Part shown: positions 55,469 to 64,000 of the stretch, in pieces
How positions within the stretch are numbered: the stretch's first letter is position 1
Layout of the letters: every line of letters starts with the position of its first letter
Origin: Rhizobium jaguaris
Lineage (GTDB): Bacteria > Pseudomonadota > Alphaproteobacteria > Rhizobiales > Rhizobiaceae
NCBI RefSeq assembly: GCF_003627755.1
Contig: NZ_CP032697.1
Span: 1-64,000 of the forward strand
Reading direction: 5' to 3'
DNA: 64,000 nucleotides
The notes under the pieces: generated by a model
Databases searched by the model: none
Told to the model about the DNA's origin: nothing
The model's input: only the letters and a program-made list of their open reading frames with translations
Program-made: the position numbers and the translations under genes

Positions 55469-56193
55469 CTAGTAAACAAGCAATTTGGCGGGTGATCGGT
55501 GACGCCCTCTCGGAAGAAATCCTCACTGGAGCATTCGGACCTGACGGTATTCTCCCAGCGGACACTGAAGTGGCTAAGCGGTTTGGCGTTAGTCGCCTCA
55601 CCGCTCGCAAGGCACTGGCGAGTTTGCAGAATAAGGGGCTAATCCGAATTTTGCATGGGAAGGGAGCGTTTGTCGAACATGACATCATTCAATATCGCAT
55701 TCTACGGAGAGAGACGCTTTTGCAGAATATGTTAGGCGATGACGGTCAACCGCGGCGACAGCTTTTGTCCAATAGAGTTGAAAAAGCATCTCCTGAAATT
55801 GCTGACCGCCTGAATATACTCGCGGGAGCCAATGTGCTGGTCGTCGATTTACTCGGATTTGTGGGCAACCGACCTCTCGCAATTAGCCGAAGCTTCTTAG
55901 ATGCTCAAAGATACGGAAAGTTCGTTGAAGCCATGGGCGAACAGGCTGACATTGAACGTGCTCTTCTCGCCTACGGCATTAAATCGGTTAAACCAACAGG
56001 TGTAACGATGTTTGCGCGTATGCCAACCTCTGAGGAGGCCACTCTCTTAGACCAATCGATAGCGCGACCAGTAGTACAGAAAGAATGCGCCGACTTGGAT
56101 GATGATGGCCCAATTCGGTACCATGTTGCCTGTTATGCTGCGGATCGAATCAAGTTTACTTTTGATGGCGGTAACTCTCGAGACTCCCATTAA
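55465..56193 (+). CDS. GntR-family regulator with UTRA domain (PhnF/HutC type)
   Basis: A 242-residue repressor-type protein with a GTG start at 55465 that overlaps the methyltransferase stop. The winged helix-turn-helix is residues 5-70 (LPADTEVAKRFGVSRLTARKALASLQNKGLI, in two parts) and the UTRA effector domain is 90-235. It is a clear paralogue of the regulator at 62.2 kb: the segments FGVSR(L/M)T(A/S)RKALA, LQNKGLIRI and HVxCYAADRI are shared. The two flank the ABC-importer operon, so both probably sense a related ligand. Its end overlaps by 4 bp the convergent end of the isomerase gene. Confidence 0.88.
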   Translation: MTSKQAIWRVIGDALSEEILTGAFGPDGILPADTEVAKRFGVSRLTARKALASLQNKGLIRILHGKGAFVEHDIIQYRILRRETLLQNMLGDDGQPRRQLLSNRVEKASPEIADRLNILAGANVLVVDLLGFVGNRPLAISRSFLDAQRYGKFVEAMGEQADIERALLAYGIKSVKPTGVTMFARMPTSEEATLLDQSIARPVVQKECADLDDDGPIRYHVACYAADRIKFTFDGGNSRDSH

Positions 56194-57212
56194 TGTCCTG
56201 CAGAGAAAATGGGTGTGCCCTCGCCAAAGCCTACCGCACAAACCGATTGCACTGGACCCCCGTGTTTTCGCAGTTCGGGAATGTTGATATGGGCGAATGC
56301 CGGGATCTCCGCTTTGAGCCATTGCAGCGAATGCCCGAGAGCCCAGTATTCGAACTCAACGACCTTTGCGGGGTCCATGGCGAGGAGATCTTTGATGTGA
56401 ATATATTCGCCGGGCTCGCGTAGCGGCCTGACAGGATTTCGAAAATATCCTTCTCCCAGCGCGGAATTGCCGCGACGGTCCCTCATAGCCGCTTGATAAG
56501 CCCAAGTATTTTCAAAGCAGATCCGGTCGACACCCGAACCTATGAGCGCTGAAGTCATCTCAGCCACCGGCGCGTTGCCTGCGCCGATCGGCACTCCGAG
56601 CAGACCACCTTGGTCTGGAGCGAGAATTATGCAGTCCTTCAGATGTGCGGAGCGTATCCAAGGGCGCATCAGTTCCAGCGATGTCAGCGGATCCTCGTAG
56701 AACAGCATCGAATTCACATAGTCGAAAAGACCCTGCACCCACGGGCTATCGACGTCGGAAAGGATTTCAGCGATTTCGCTGGCTGCGAGATCCTCGTGGT
56801 TTTCAAGAAGCAGCGGAATTCCGGCGCGCTCGGCTAATAGCGCTGCTTGCGCGAGATCGGCTTTGGCTTCCTCGACACGAAGTCGCCGGTCAGGAGTTCC
56901 TTTGGTATAGGTCCGTAGGTATCCCGCACCCACTTCGCGCCCGATTTCGAGCAATCGTTCAATGTGTGCTGGTTCGGTACCTGCGGTCTCGATGTCGATG
57001 AGCATATTGCGCTTTTCGAGATAGGCGCGAAGCTTGCGAAGCTGAGCCAGCTCAATTCCAGAAATTTCGACATAGTTGGGCTCAAAACACGAGACGTTGA
57101 GACCGTCGAATCCGAGGTCGGCGGCAAGATCGACGAGCGCGAAAACATCGAAACCCGGTTTGTGGCGGTATTGGTAGCGAAGGCCATACGAATGCAGGAA
57201 CAGTTTGGTCAT
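56190..57212 (-). CDS. Sugar-phosphate isomerase/epimerase-like TIM-barrel enzyme
   Basis: A 340-residue AP_endonuc_2/xylose-isomerase-like barrel. Metal-binding carboxylates and histidines sit at the expected strand ends: IPLLLENHED, VQGLFDYVN, IRSAHLKDCI and ICFENTW. These enzymes isomerise or epimerise keto sugars, inositols or sugar acids; the substrate here is unknown. It is the last gene of the importer operon and overlaps the DppC-like permease by 4 bp, so it probably acts on the imported compound. The start MTKLFLHSYGLRYQ matches family ends. Confidence 0.8.
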   Translation of the reverse strand: MTKLFLHSYGLRYQYRHKPGFDVFALVDLAADLGFDGLNVSCFEPNYVEISGIELAQLRKLRAYLEKRNMLIDIETAGTEPAHIERLLEIGREVGAGYLRTYTKGTPDRRLRVEEAKADLAQAALLAERAGIPLLLENHEDLAASEIAEILSDVDSPWVQGLFDYVNSMLFYEDPLTSLELMRPWIRSAHLKDCIILAPDQGGLLGVPIGAGNAPVAEMTSALIGSGVDRICFENTWAYQAAMRDRRGNSALGEGYFRNPVRPLREPGEYIHIKDLLAMDPAKVVEFEYWALGHSLQWLKAEIPAFAHINIPELRKHGGPVQSVCAVGFGEGTPIFSAGH

Positions 57213-57991
57213 GATTTCGAGAAGTCCAGTTGGCGGGATGCATCGGAGGCCGCAAAGAGCGCGAGCAATGAAGCGATAAGGATGAAAATTCCCGGAATGA
57301 GCGGTGCAGTCGAATTCAGCAACAGGCCGGTCGCATTGAGTTTGATCAGAGTTCCCCAGTCGGTCGTCGGCGGCTGGACGCCAATTCCAAGCAGGCTAAG
57401 CGCACTCAGAAACATCAGGCAGGCGACGAAACGGTTGACGAGTTCGACGGCCGCGTAAGGGCGAATGTTCGGCCATACGTCTCGCGTGACCAGATAGGCA
57501 AAGCCCTCTCCCCTTATTCGAGAAAGCTCGACGAATGGCTCGGCGAAGATTTGGACCACCGGTGCTTTGAGCGAGCGATAGGCCCGGGTGAACTCGACGA
57601 CGGTGATGATGAGGATGAGGCTTGCCGTCGTCGATCCGAATGCAGCGATGAGCACGAATGCGATGATGAGGCTCGGTATGGAGTTCAAAGCGTCCATGCA
57701 TCGGGCAAGGATTGCGCCTGGAACTGCCGGCATGGCGCTCGACAGCACCGCGCAGATCAAACCGCAGCCCAACGACAGCAATGTCGCCGCGACGCAAATG
57801 AACATCGTTACGCTGCCGGCACGAAGAATTTCGGACAGCATATCGCGGCCTAGATAGTCGGTTCCCAGAAGGTGCACCTGGGACGGGCTTTCAAACAGGT
57901 CGCCTCCGGAAAAGCTATCTGCCGGGGTCCCGACGAAAAATGGAGCGATGATGAAGAACAGGATGAAGCCGATGAATATCAGAGCGCGCAT
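57209..57991 (-). CDS. ABC transporter permease (DppC/OppC-like)
   Basis: A 260-residue inner-membrane permease with an N-terminal helix (ALIFIGFILFFIIAPFF), the LGTDYLGRDMLSEIL motif typical of the DppC group, and five more hydrophobic segments. The EAA-type loop is VELSRIRGEGFAYLVTRDVWPNI. It forms a heterodimer with the DppB-like permease. Its start overlaps the ATPase gene end by 13 bp and its end overlaps the isomerase start by 4 bp. Confidence 0.9.
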   Translation of the reverse strand: MRALIFIGFILFFIIAPFFVGTPADSFSGGDLFESPSQVHLLGTDYLGRDMLSEILRAGSVTMFICVAATLLSLGCGLICAVLSSAMPAVPGAILARCMDALNSIPSLIIAFVLIAAFGSTTASLILIITVVEFTRAYRSLKAPVVQIFAEPFVELSRIRGEGFAYLVTRDVWPNIRPYAAVELVNRFVACLMFLSALSLLGIGVQPPTTDWGTLIKLNATGLLLNSTAPLIPGIFILIASLLALFAASDASRQLDFSKS

Positions 57992-59559
57992 TGCTGTGGC
58001 CCACTCTCGCTTTTGAAAATAGGTGCGGATAAATAGTGCCCGGATGTGGAGGGCTGCTGACCGTCTCCGATCGGCTGCACCACCTGACCATCGCGCAGTT
58101 CGAGAACGTCGCTTGCAAGGCGAGCGACAATCTCTGGCTGGTGCGAAACGAGCAGCATGCCAATGTTCCCCCTTTCTCGGTGCCGGCCGAGAATATCTGC
58201 AACGATCCGCGCATTCTCCGGATCCAGAGAGGCCGTGACTTCATCGAGCAGCAGCAGTGACGGACCGCTGGCAAGCGCCAGCGCTATGCCCAATCGCTGA
58301 CATTCCCCGCCCGACAGTTCCGCGCTTGTTTTGTGGCGATAGTCCTCCGGTAGGAGGACCTTGCCGAGAATGTCCGCGACGGCATCGGCTGAGTGATTAC
58401 GCCCAGCCTGACGCAACCGCCTGCGAATGAGATAGTCGGCGCTCAGAGACGGGTTCAGGTGCAGCTTCACCGACTGCGGCACATATTCGAGTTGGCGCCT
58501 TTGCTCCACCGTCCGACGGGAATAGTGCAGCGGCAACCGCTCGCCATCGACCTCGATCGTCCCCTTTGCATCGCCGTGCTGCCCAAGCAAGCTGCGCAGG
58601 ATCGTCGTCTTTCCGGCGCCGGAGGGGCCAACGATGCCCAGGCAGCTTCCCGGCCGCACCTGAAAACCGACATTGCGGAGCAGCGGCCGGCCGTTCTGCG
58701 CGTTGACGCAGAGGCCTGCGACCCGCAATCGCGGCTGGTCGACCGGCTTCGGCGCGAGTTGCAATGTGGGACGCGTTGCCGTGGCAGGCTGCTCAGTTGG
58801 ACTGACCGGCTCCGGCTTTCTGTCCGAGACCACAAACCCGCTCAGATCAATTGTTTGATCCGAGCACTCGGCGAAGAATGGCAATTCGTGCGAAATGACA
58901 AGCGCTGCAGCACCGATCTCCTCAATGCGAGCCTTTATGTCCTGCATAACGCCAGCTTTGAGGTCGGGCTGCAATGCGGTCGTTGGCTCGTCGAGAATAA
59001 TCAGTCGAGGCGTGGCGCAGAACACCAACGAGATCAAGACGCGCTGCAATTGCCCGCCGCTATATTGATGCGGATAGCGACCCTCCTGAAATCCTGGAAC
59101 CTCCAGCCGATCGAAGGCAGCCTGGAGAAGCCTCAGGCGCTCGTTTCGCTCTTGGGCGGTATCGCCCGCGAACTCAGCGATCTGACTGACGACATTGCGC
59201 GACGCCACGAGCGCCGTCGCGGAGGATTGCGGAACGTAGAGAATCTCGCGTCCCCAAAGGGACTGCCGCTGGCGCTGTTGCATCTGCAGCAATGGCTGGG
59301 TACCCAGAAGGACCTCCCCGCCCAGAATGCGAACGTTGGGTCTCATCCATCCCATGAGGGCGAGACAGAGGCTAGTCTTGCCGACGCCTGAGGGCCCTAT
59401 CATTGTCGATAGCGTGCCGGGTTTCAAAGCCAGTGAGAGCTTTTCGATACGCCGGGCGCCTGTCGTCGAGTTGGAAATGACCGCTGAAAGGTCTTTGACC
59501 TCGAAAGCGTTGGCCGTCACATCTGCCGCACTTTTTTGCTCTGAGCTGGTCGGTTTCAT
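57979..59559 (-). CDS. Fused double ATPase of a peptide/opine-type ABC importer
   Basis: 526 residues from ATG 59559 (MKPTSSEQK; AGAGGT upstream), containing two full ABC domains in one chain, equal to DppD plus DppF. NBD1 has GPSGVGKTS, the signature YSGGQLQRV and ILDEPT. NBD2 has GPSGAGKTT, LSGGECQRL and LLLDEVT. Q-loops (VPQSSAT, VPQSVKL) and switch histidines (SHELPF, SHQPE) are present, but Walker B of NBD2 has DEVT rather than DEPT. It powers uptake with the two permeases. Its start overlaps the DppB-like gene end by 4 bp. The open frame continues 38 codons upstream, but these are antisense-like and not conserved. Confidence 0.92.
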   Translation of the reverse strand: MKPTSSEQKSAADVTANAFEVKDLSAVISNSTTGARRIEKLSLALKPGTLSTMIGPSGVGKTSLCLALMGWMRPNVRILGGEVLLGTQPLLQMQQRQRQSLWGREILYVPQSSATALVASRNVVSQIAEFAGDTAQERNERLRLLQAAFDRLEVPGFQEGRYPHQYSGGQLQRVLISLVFCATPRLIILDEPTTALQPDLKAGVMQDIKARIEEIGAAALVISHELPFFAECSDQTIDLSGFVVSDRKPEPVSPTEQPATATRPTLQLAPKPVDQPRLRVAGLCVNAQNGRPLLRNVGFQVRPGSCLGIVGPSGAGKTTILRSLLGQHGDAKGTIEVDGERLPLHYSRRTVEQRRQLEYVPQSVKLHLNPSLSADYLIRRRLRQAGRNHSADAVADILGKVLLPEDYRHKTSAELSGGECQRLGIALALASGPSLLLLDEVTASLDPENARIVADILGRHRERGNIGMLLVSHQPEIVARLASDVLELRDGQVVQPIGDGQQPSTSGHYLSAPIFKSESGPQQCAL

Positions 59560-60545
59560 AGGGCACCTCTTTTGCTGAAACGGCCGGCGATCAGGTCGGA
59601 AAGGGAATAAATGCCCACATAGATCGCAGTTATGAACACGGCGCAGAACTGCAGGACCGGGACATCGCGCCAAACGACCGATGACACTGCCAGCTCGCCG
59701 ATCCCGGAAATCCCGAAGACGACCTCGATCACCAGCACGCCGGTTAGCAGGTAGGCGCAGTAGATGAGCAGAAGGTTGAGGATCGAAGGAAGAATAGACG
59801 GAACCGCATAATTGAGCGCAATCCAGCTACGGCTAAAGCCGCGCAGGCGAGCAAACTCGAAATAATCCTTCTTTTCTTCCATCAGCAGCAGCGACAGCAG
59901 CATGCGAGCGACATAGGCAATCATGCCGATCCCGAGACACGCGCTGGGCAGGAGGAGCACGCGGATGTGCTCGGTCAGCGACTGATCTGGTGCCAGTCGC
60001 GAAACGGCCGGCAGCAGATGGAGCTGGACGGCAAAAACATAGATGAAAATATAGGCGATGAGAAACTCCGGTGCGCAGAGCACAATTTGCATGAAGAGCT
60101 GGAAACAGCGCCGGACCTGCGGTGGCGCGAGGAACGAAGCCACGCCAGCGGCAAAAGCGAGCGGAAACCAGCAAAGTGCGGCGGCGGCAAGCATGAGCGT
60201 GTTGGCAAGACGCGGCTGAACGACCTCCCAGACCGGTATGCGACTGGTAAATGATTGACCGAATTCTCCCTGCAGGAAGTGAAACAGCCAAATGGTGAAG
60301 CGCTCCAGCAACGGGCGATCCAGCCCGAGGCTATGGCGCAGTTGGGCGCCCAGTTCCGGCGTATAGTCCTGACCGAGCAATTCCGTCACGAAGTCGCCCG
60401 GAATGAGAGCCGTTCCGAAGAATATCAGCGCGGCCGCGCCCAGGAGAATGGCCAACCTGATTGCCAGTTCAAGAGCAATCGATTGGAGGTTCGCCAGGGG
60501 CGACCTCCGCTCGTCTTGCTCAAGGGTGAGAGAGTGATCGGACAT
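59556..60545 (-). CDS. ABC transporter permease (DppB/OppB-like)
   Basis: A 329-residue permease with the DppB hallmarks: an early periplasmic loop (LIPGDFVTELLG ... LRHSLGLDRPLLERFTIWL) and GEFGQSFTSRIPVWEVV, then six hydrophobic segments and the cytoplasmic coupling motif FEFARLRGFSRSWI. An unusual N-terminal extension of about 25 polar residues precedes the first helix. It lies 6 bp after the binding-protein gene. Confidence 0.92.
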   Translation of the reverse strand: MSDHSLTLEQDERRSPLANLQSIALELAIRLAILLGAAALIFFGTALIPGDFVTELLGQDYTPELGAQLRHSLGLDRPLLERFTIWLFHFLQGEFGQSFTSRIPVWEVVQPRLANTLMLAAAALCWFPLAFAAGVASFLAPPQVRRCFQLFMQIVLCAPEFLIAYIFIYVFAVQLHLLPAVSRLAPDQSLTEHIRVLLLPSACLGIGMIAYVARMLLSLLLMEEKKDYFEFARLRGFSRSWIALNYAVPSILPSILNLLLIYCAYLLTGVLVIEVVFGISGIGELAVSSVVWRDVPVLQFCAVFITAIYVGIYSLSDLIAGRFSKRGAL

Positions 60546-60551
60546 CGCAGA

Positions 60552-62108
60552 TCAGGCGCCCGGATCCAGCCAAAGGTCGGCCATGGCCGGACCGGTCAGC
60601 GAGCCAAGGGGCGAGGGCGAAACGCCCTTCACCTTGCTGGTGATGGCGTCGAGCTGGTCGAAGAACAAGGGGATGCCCGCACCGCCATCGTTATGGATCG
60701 TCTCCTGGATTGCCCAGTACAGTTCTCGACGGCGGTTGACATCGGTGGTGGCGACCGCCTCGTCCATCATCGCGTCCACCTTCGGTCGGCTCCAGTGCGT
60801 TTCGTTCCATTTCGCACCAGAGCGGTAAGCGACGCGCAGCATAAGGTCGGGTGTGAAACGCGTACCCCATCCGCCCACCATCAGCGGCTGCTTCAGCCAG
60901 ACATTGTCCCAATAGCCGGTGACCGGATCGCGTTTCGGATCGAGCGAAATACCCGCCTTGCGCGCGCCGTCGGCGTAAATCTGCGCCAGATCAACCGCAA
61001 CGCCGGGCGTGACCGCGTCGGAGGCATGCAGAACCTGTGTCGGGAAATTCACACCTGCCTTCTGAAGAATGGACTTGGCCCGATCCGGATCATAGGCGCG
61101 GACCGGCAACTCGCTGTGGTAGAAGGGACTGAAGGGTGGAATTGGGTGGTCATTGCCAATCTGCGCAAACCCGGCGCAGAGGCGGTCGCGCATCTGCTCG
61201 CGATCGAAGAGGTACTTCATAGCTTCGCGTACTTCCGGCCGATCGAAGGGAGGAGTGTCGGTCAGCATGGCCACGACGTTGTGCACGCCGCTGGGGGAAT
61301 TGACGACCTGGAAACCGGATGTCGCCGCAATGCGCTTCGCGAGCGTAAAGTTGACCGTCTGCACGGCATCGACATCACCGGCGAGAAGAGCAGAAACACG
61401 TGCGACAGGATCCTGATTGCCCTGGAATGCCACCTCGTCGAGGTAAGGCTTGCCGTTCTGCCAGTAGTTTTGATAGCGGCGATAAACGTTGACGCTGGTA
61501 GGGTTCAGCCCATTCGCCACGAAGGGGCCGGTGCCCACCGGCTTGTCGAAGGTCGAGAAACCTTCCGGGAAGATATAGAACCGATCCTGCGCCAACAATA
61601 GGGGAAAGTCAGCGTCGGGGCGCGAGAGTGTGAAGCGGAGGGTATGCGTGTCTTCCTCGACGATGTCGGTGATGTGTTCGAGAAGAACGCGCAACGGCGA
61701 CTGCAAAACGGGGTCGCGAAGCCGGTTCAGACTGAAGATGACGTCCTTTGCGGTCAGGCCCTTGCCGTTGTGGAACTCCACGCCACGGCGCAGCTTGAAC
61801 AGCCAGCCATCGACCTTGTTGTTGACCGGCTCCCAACTCTCGGCAAGCATTGGGACGGGATTGAGACGGCTGTCGACACCTACCAGCCTTTCTCCGACTG
61901 CCGCATAGGCAAAGTAGACGCTGAAGGAGGCGACCTTGGTGGGATCGAGCAGAGAAGAAGATGCAGTCTCCTGCAACATGACTCTGAGGCGACCACCCTT
62001 GCTGGGAGTGGAGTTTGCGTGTGCCAGACCGGGACGCGTTATCGCCGCAAGGGCGGAAGCGCCGAGAGAGACGTTGAACATGCGTCGGGAAATGGGACGA
62101 TTAAGCAT
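60552..62108 (-). CDS. Periplasmic solute-binding protein (SBP_bac_5), Tat-type signal
   Basis: 518 residues from ATG 62108 (MLNRPISRRMFNVSLGASALAA). The twin-arginine SRRMF followed by a mild hydrophobic stretch is a Tat signal, common in rhizobial opine and peptide binding proteins; an upstream ATG at 62150 would add 14 residues. Family 5 features: GGRLRVML, LAESWE, LRRGVEFHNGKGLTAKDVIFSL, DKPVGTGPF and the C-terminal AIQETIHNDGGAGIPLFF. It is the first gene of the five-gene importer operon. The ligand is not predictable from sequence; dipeptides, opines or sugar conjugates are all possible. Confidence 0.9.
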   Translation of the reverse strand: MLNRPISRRMFNVSLGASALAAITRPGLAHANSTPSKGGRLRVMLQETASSSLLDPTKVASFSVYFAYAAVGERLVGVDSRLNPVPMLAESWEPVNNKVDGWLFKLRRGVEFHNGKGLTAKDVIFSLNRLRDPVLQSPLRVLLEHITDIVEEDTHTLRFTLSRPDADFPLLLAQDRFYIFPEGFSTFDKPVGTGPFVANGLNPTSVNVYRRYQNYWQNGKPYLDEVAFQGNQDPVARVSALLAGDVDAVQTVNFTLAKRIAATSGFQVVNSPSGVHNVVAMLTDTPPFDRPEVREAMKYLFDREQMRDRLCAGFAQIGNDHPIPPFSPFYHSELPVRAYDPDRAKSILQKAGVNFPTQVLHASDAVTPGVAVDLAQIYADGARKAGISLDPKRDPVTGYWDNVWLKQPLMVGGWGTRFTPDLMLRVAYRSGAKWNETHWSRPKVDAMMDEAVATTDVNRRRELYWAIQETIHNDGGAGIPLFFDQLDAITSKVKGVSPSPLGSLTGPAMADLWLDPGA

Positions 62109-62178
62109 TGCCGAATCCGTTGTTCGAGGAGACTTTGCATTCGCGACCAACCGACGTAATCTCTGCCGGCGATTGAGA

Positions 62179-62194
62179 ACTCGTATATACGAGT
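62179..62194. promoter_or_regulatory. Perfect palindromic operator for a GntR/HutC-type regulator
   Basis: ACTCGTATATACGAGT is a perfect 16-bp palindrome centred in the 120-bp divergent region between the binding-protein gene and the second GntR gene. Its GT-(A/T)4-AC core fits HutC/PhnF-type sites. It probably controls both directions, with the flanking GntR proteins as the binders. Confidence 0.7.
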
Positions 62195-62228
62195 GTCAGT
62201 GACAACTGCATGACAGAAGGATAATTTT

Positions 62229-62972
62229 ATGAGCTCATCCCCCTCCGGGTCCTCAGCACAACCCCGTTGGAAAACGATTGTGGAGACGTTGCATCGCGAA
62301 ATTCTGGACGGAGAGTTTGACGCGGAAGGGCGTTTGCCCGCAGACACAAAAGTAGCCGAGCGCTTTGGCGTTAGCCGCATGACCTCGCGCAAGGCGCTCG
62401 CGATGCTTCAGAATAAAGGACTTATCAGGATAGAACACGGCCGAGGAGCATTCATCGAAAACGATGTGCTCGAATATCGTATGGCCTCACGCGTTACATT
62501 TCCTCAGAATGTCCGGGCCAACAATCAATTGCCCAGCCGAAAGCTGATCTCCTTCGAAAGTAGGCCGGCTGACAGGTGGATATGTTCCTGCCTCGACCTT
62601 GTTCCTGGAACTATTGTACTGGCCGTTCAGCTAATCGCAGAAAGCAATGGCCGACCGGTTGCCTTTAGCACCAATTTCCTGGAAAAGCGCAGGTTCTCGG
62701 GTTTCGTAGAAGCTATGGGGCCGGAGGCAGATGTCGAATCCGCAATGGCGAAATTTGGATTTGTATCCTTGTGGCCCGGAACTGCCAAGGTAATCGCGCG
62801 GATGCCGACAGAAGAGGAAGCAAAGCTACTCGATCAATCCCTGTCGAGACCGATCGTCGAAAAGCAAGCCGTGCAAGTGGACGAGAAGGGTAGTCCCGTA
62901 TGGTGCCATGTTACCTGCTACGCCGCTGATCGCATCCAGTTTGTTTTCGATGGTGCCGAAGTAGGTAGGTAA
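62229..62972 (+). CDS. GntR-family regulator with UTRA domain, second paralogue
   Basis: A 247-residue protein. The winged helix is residues 10-75 (LPADTKVAERFGVSR, MTSRKALAMLQNKGLIRIEH) and the UTRA domain is 95-240, closing with YAADRIQFVFDG. It is divergent from the importer operon, with the palindrome at 62179-62194 between them, the classical arrangement of a local repressor. Its high similarity to the regulator at 55.5 kb points to a duplication bracketing the operon. ATG at 62229 follows 'cagaaggataatttt', a good ribosome site. Confidence 0.9.
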   Translation: MSSSPSGSSAQPRWKTIVETLHREILDGEFDAEGRLPADTKVAERFGVSRMTSRKALAMLQNKGLIRIEHGRGAFIENDVLEYRMASRVTFPQNVRANNQLPSRKLISFESRPADRWICSCLDLVPGTIVLAVQLIAESNGRPVAFSTNFLEKRRFSGFVEAMGPEADVESAMAKFGFVSLWPGTAKVIARMPTEEEAKLLDQSLSRPIVEKQAVQVDEKGSPVWCHVTCYAADRIQFVFDGAEVGR

Positions 62973-63529
62973 TGCGGCAGCCTGGCAATTTACGAAGGCT
63001 TCGACCGTAATTTCGCGAACCGCTTTCACTTTGCAACCGCTTTGCCCGCCGTTGATCTGCACACCACAGTAGTTAATTGTCCAAACGCGGGCACGAGATG
63101 TTCTCTGCGAGCAGACGCCCTTCGTGCCTGACCTCATGCCAGATCTTCGGTACTGTTCCATTGCTTGGTCGAATCATCACCCCACCGGTCATAAGCTCTC
63201 ACTCGTCATCATAGTGTCATACTGTAGAGAGTATTGAGTGTGCTCAAATCGTGGACATTCAGATGCGGAGAGTTCCAACATCGCTGGCTCCGATCGTGAG
63301 CATGAACTCAATTTTTCGGAGATCATCCTCTTGGAGGCTTCCTTTTTCATTCTGGAGCTGAGTGCGCAGGCGCGTTGGTTCGGGCGCGGCTACTGCTAAC
63401 GGCTCCGTCGGATTCCGGCTGCACAATAGCATCAATCCTGCCTTGCCAAGATCTTGACCAATATGACCGTCGCCCGGGGACCATTGCAGAGTGTGCTGGC
63501 AACTCGGGGACCTTCGAGTAGCTGGAGCC
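62973..63529. other. Intergenic region without a supported gene
   Basis: About 550 bp. Minus-strand open frames cover it, but they show no family resemblance and overlap the start of the enolase-superfamily gene in antisense. Confidence 0.45.
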
Positions 63530-64000
63530 ATGCCCTTGAGAATCACGTCGGTCAAAGCGACCCCTGTCCTTGTGCCAATCAGCAAAAGCCACGGGGGCTT
63601 ATGGCTCCGGAGGACCCATATCGACCGCACAATCGTGGAGATTGAGACCGATGTTGGGATTTCGGGTGTTGGGGAAACGCGCGGCTTATGGGCCGCTGAT
63701 GTCATTAACAGCAAGTTCGCGCCTCAACTGATTGGGCTTCCTCCACTCGCCAGAGGTCTCATGCGTTCACGTTGTCTGAATGGAGTCCTTGATTACGGAT
63801 TCCCAGAGTATCAGATGGAGCGTTTGGCCTATGCGGCGGTGGATTTGGCTGCATGGGACATTGCAGGAAAATGTGCCGATCTTCCCTTATATACGAGATG
63901 ATTGGTGGTTTGCAACGCGACAAGGCCCCATTCGTTGCTTACGGCTACCCGGTAAACCCGGAGATTTGCGGCACAAAAGAGGTGCCAGGTCGTCTCGCGG
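63530..64000 (+). pseudogene. Mandelate racemase/muconate-lactonizing-type enzyme, frameshifted and cut by the window end
   Basis: From ATG 63530 (MPLRITSVKATPVLVPI) the protein shows the N-terminal capping domain of enolase-superfamily enzymes (TIVEIETDVGISGVGETRG, then AAVDLAAWDIAGKCADLPLY). In that frame a TGA follows at 63899-63901. In another frame homology continues (YEMIGGLQRDKAPFVAYGY), so an extra TA in the TATATA at about 63888-63893, or one missing base, breaks the gene. The catalytic barrel lies beyond the window. Such enzymes dehydrate or racemise sugar acids, which would fit the importer and isomerase next door. Confidence 0.75.

Noticed and set aside
63259..63714. 151-codon minus-strand frame near the window end
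   Set aside because: It overlaps the enolase-superfamily gene in antisense and shows no conserved motif.
1..64000. CRISPR array or cas genes
   Set aside because: No regularly spaced short direct repeats with unique spacers were seen, and no Cas-like protein; the only tandem units are the IS21 ends and the sRNA loops.

Overview
The window looks like accessory DNA (a plasmid or integrative island) of an alphaproteobacterium, most likely in the Rhizobiales. The clues are a broken MucR/Ros regulator, a DUF1127 gene followed by an array of CCTCCTCCC-loop hairpins (the alphaproteobacterial cuckoo sRNA type), a WGR protein beside an HU-like gene, a MOBP-type relaxase, and a dense mix of IS21, IS110, IS30 and IS630 material. 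No rRNA, complete tRNA, CRISPR array or replication initiator gene was found.

Layout. 0-5 kb: a phospholipase D-like protein, a frameshifted NAD-dependent epimerase, an IS110-family (IS1111-like) element, a ParDE toxin-antitoxin pair and a recombinase-like fragment. 5-16.4 kb: a probable anti-phage island with an OLD-like ATPase/TOPRIM protein, a broken DUF2971 gene, a 1272-residue SIR2-domain protein, two further genes each carrying a PD-(D/E)XK-like signature, and an FRG-domain protein. 16.9-19.5 kb: a complete IS21-family element (istA, istB) with multiple terminal repeats and a matching 6-bp target duplication. 19.6-25.9 kb: a translationally coupled operon of a Rad50/SMC-like ATPase with zinc hook, a 231-residue middle protein and a large FAD/NAD(P)-binding-like protein (frameshifted); it resembles ABC three-component conflict systems. 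26-29 kb: a possible nuclease, a DnaQ-type exonuclease, DUF1127 plus sRNA array, and a cold-shock gene. 29-38 kb: small plasmid-type genes (TPR, secreted protein, internally deleted HU, WGR), a ParA/RHH pair, a likely oriT with a TATCCTG|C nic core, mobC and a 1072-residue relaxase.

38.7-49.4 kb: an MbtH gene and a three-module non-ribosomal peptide synthetase (C-A-T-C-A-T-E/C-A-T-TE) read on the minus strand and split by one frameshift in a G6 tract. The A domains share almost identical N- and C-terminal subdomain DNA, and only the roughly 0.45-kb substrate-pocket segment differs. The second A domain reads as serine-specific and is followed by a dual epimerisation/condensation domain, so a short peptide containing D-Ser is predicted if the gene is functional.

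49.5-53.3 kb is a graveyard of IS fragments with the MucR remnant. 53.3-56.2 kb is a coupled MFS exporter-methyltransferase-GntR operon. From 62.2 back to 56.2 kb runs a peptide/opine-type ABC importer operon ending in a sugar-phosphate-isomerase-like enzyme. It is flanked by two GntR/UTRA paralogues, with a perfect 16-bp palindrome in its promoter region. The window ends inside a frameshifted enolase-superfamily gene.

At least six protein-coding genes are interrupted by single small indels, several in homopolymers. Either this replicon is decaying or the assembly has residual indel errors; the two explanations matter for the NRPS and the three-component operon.
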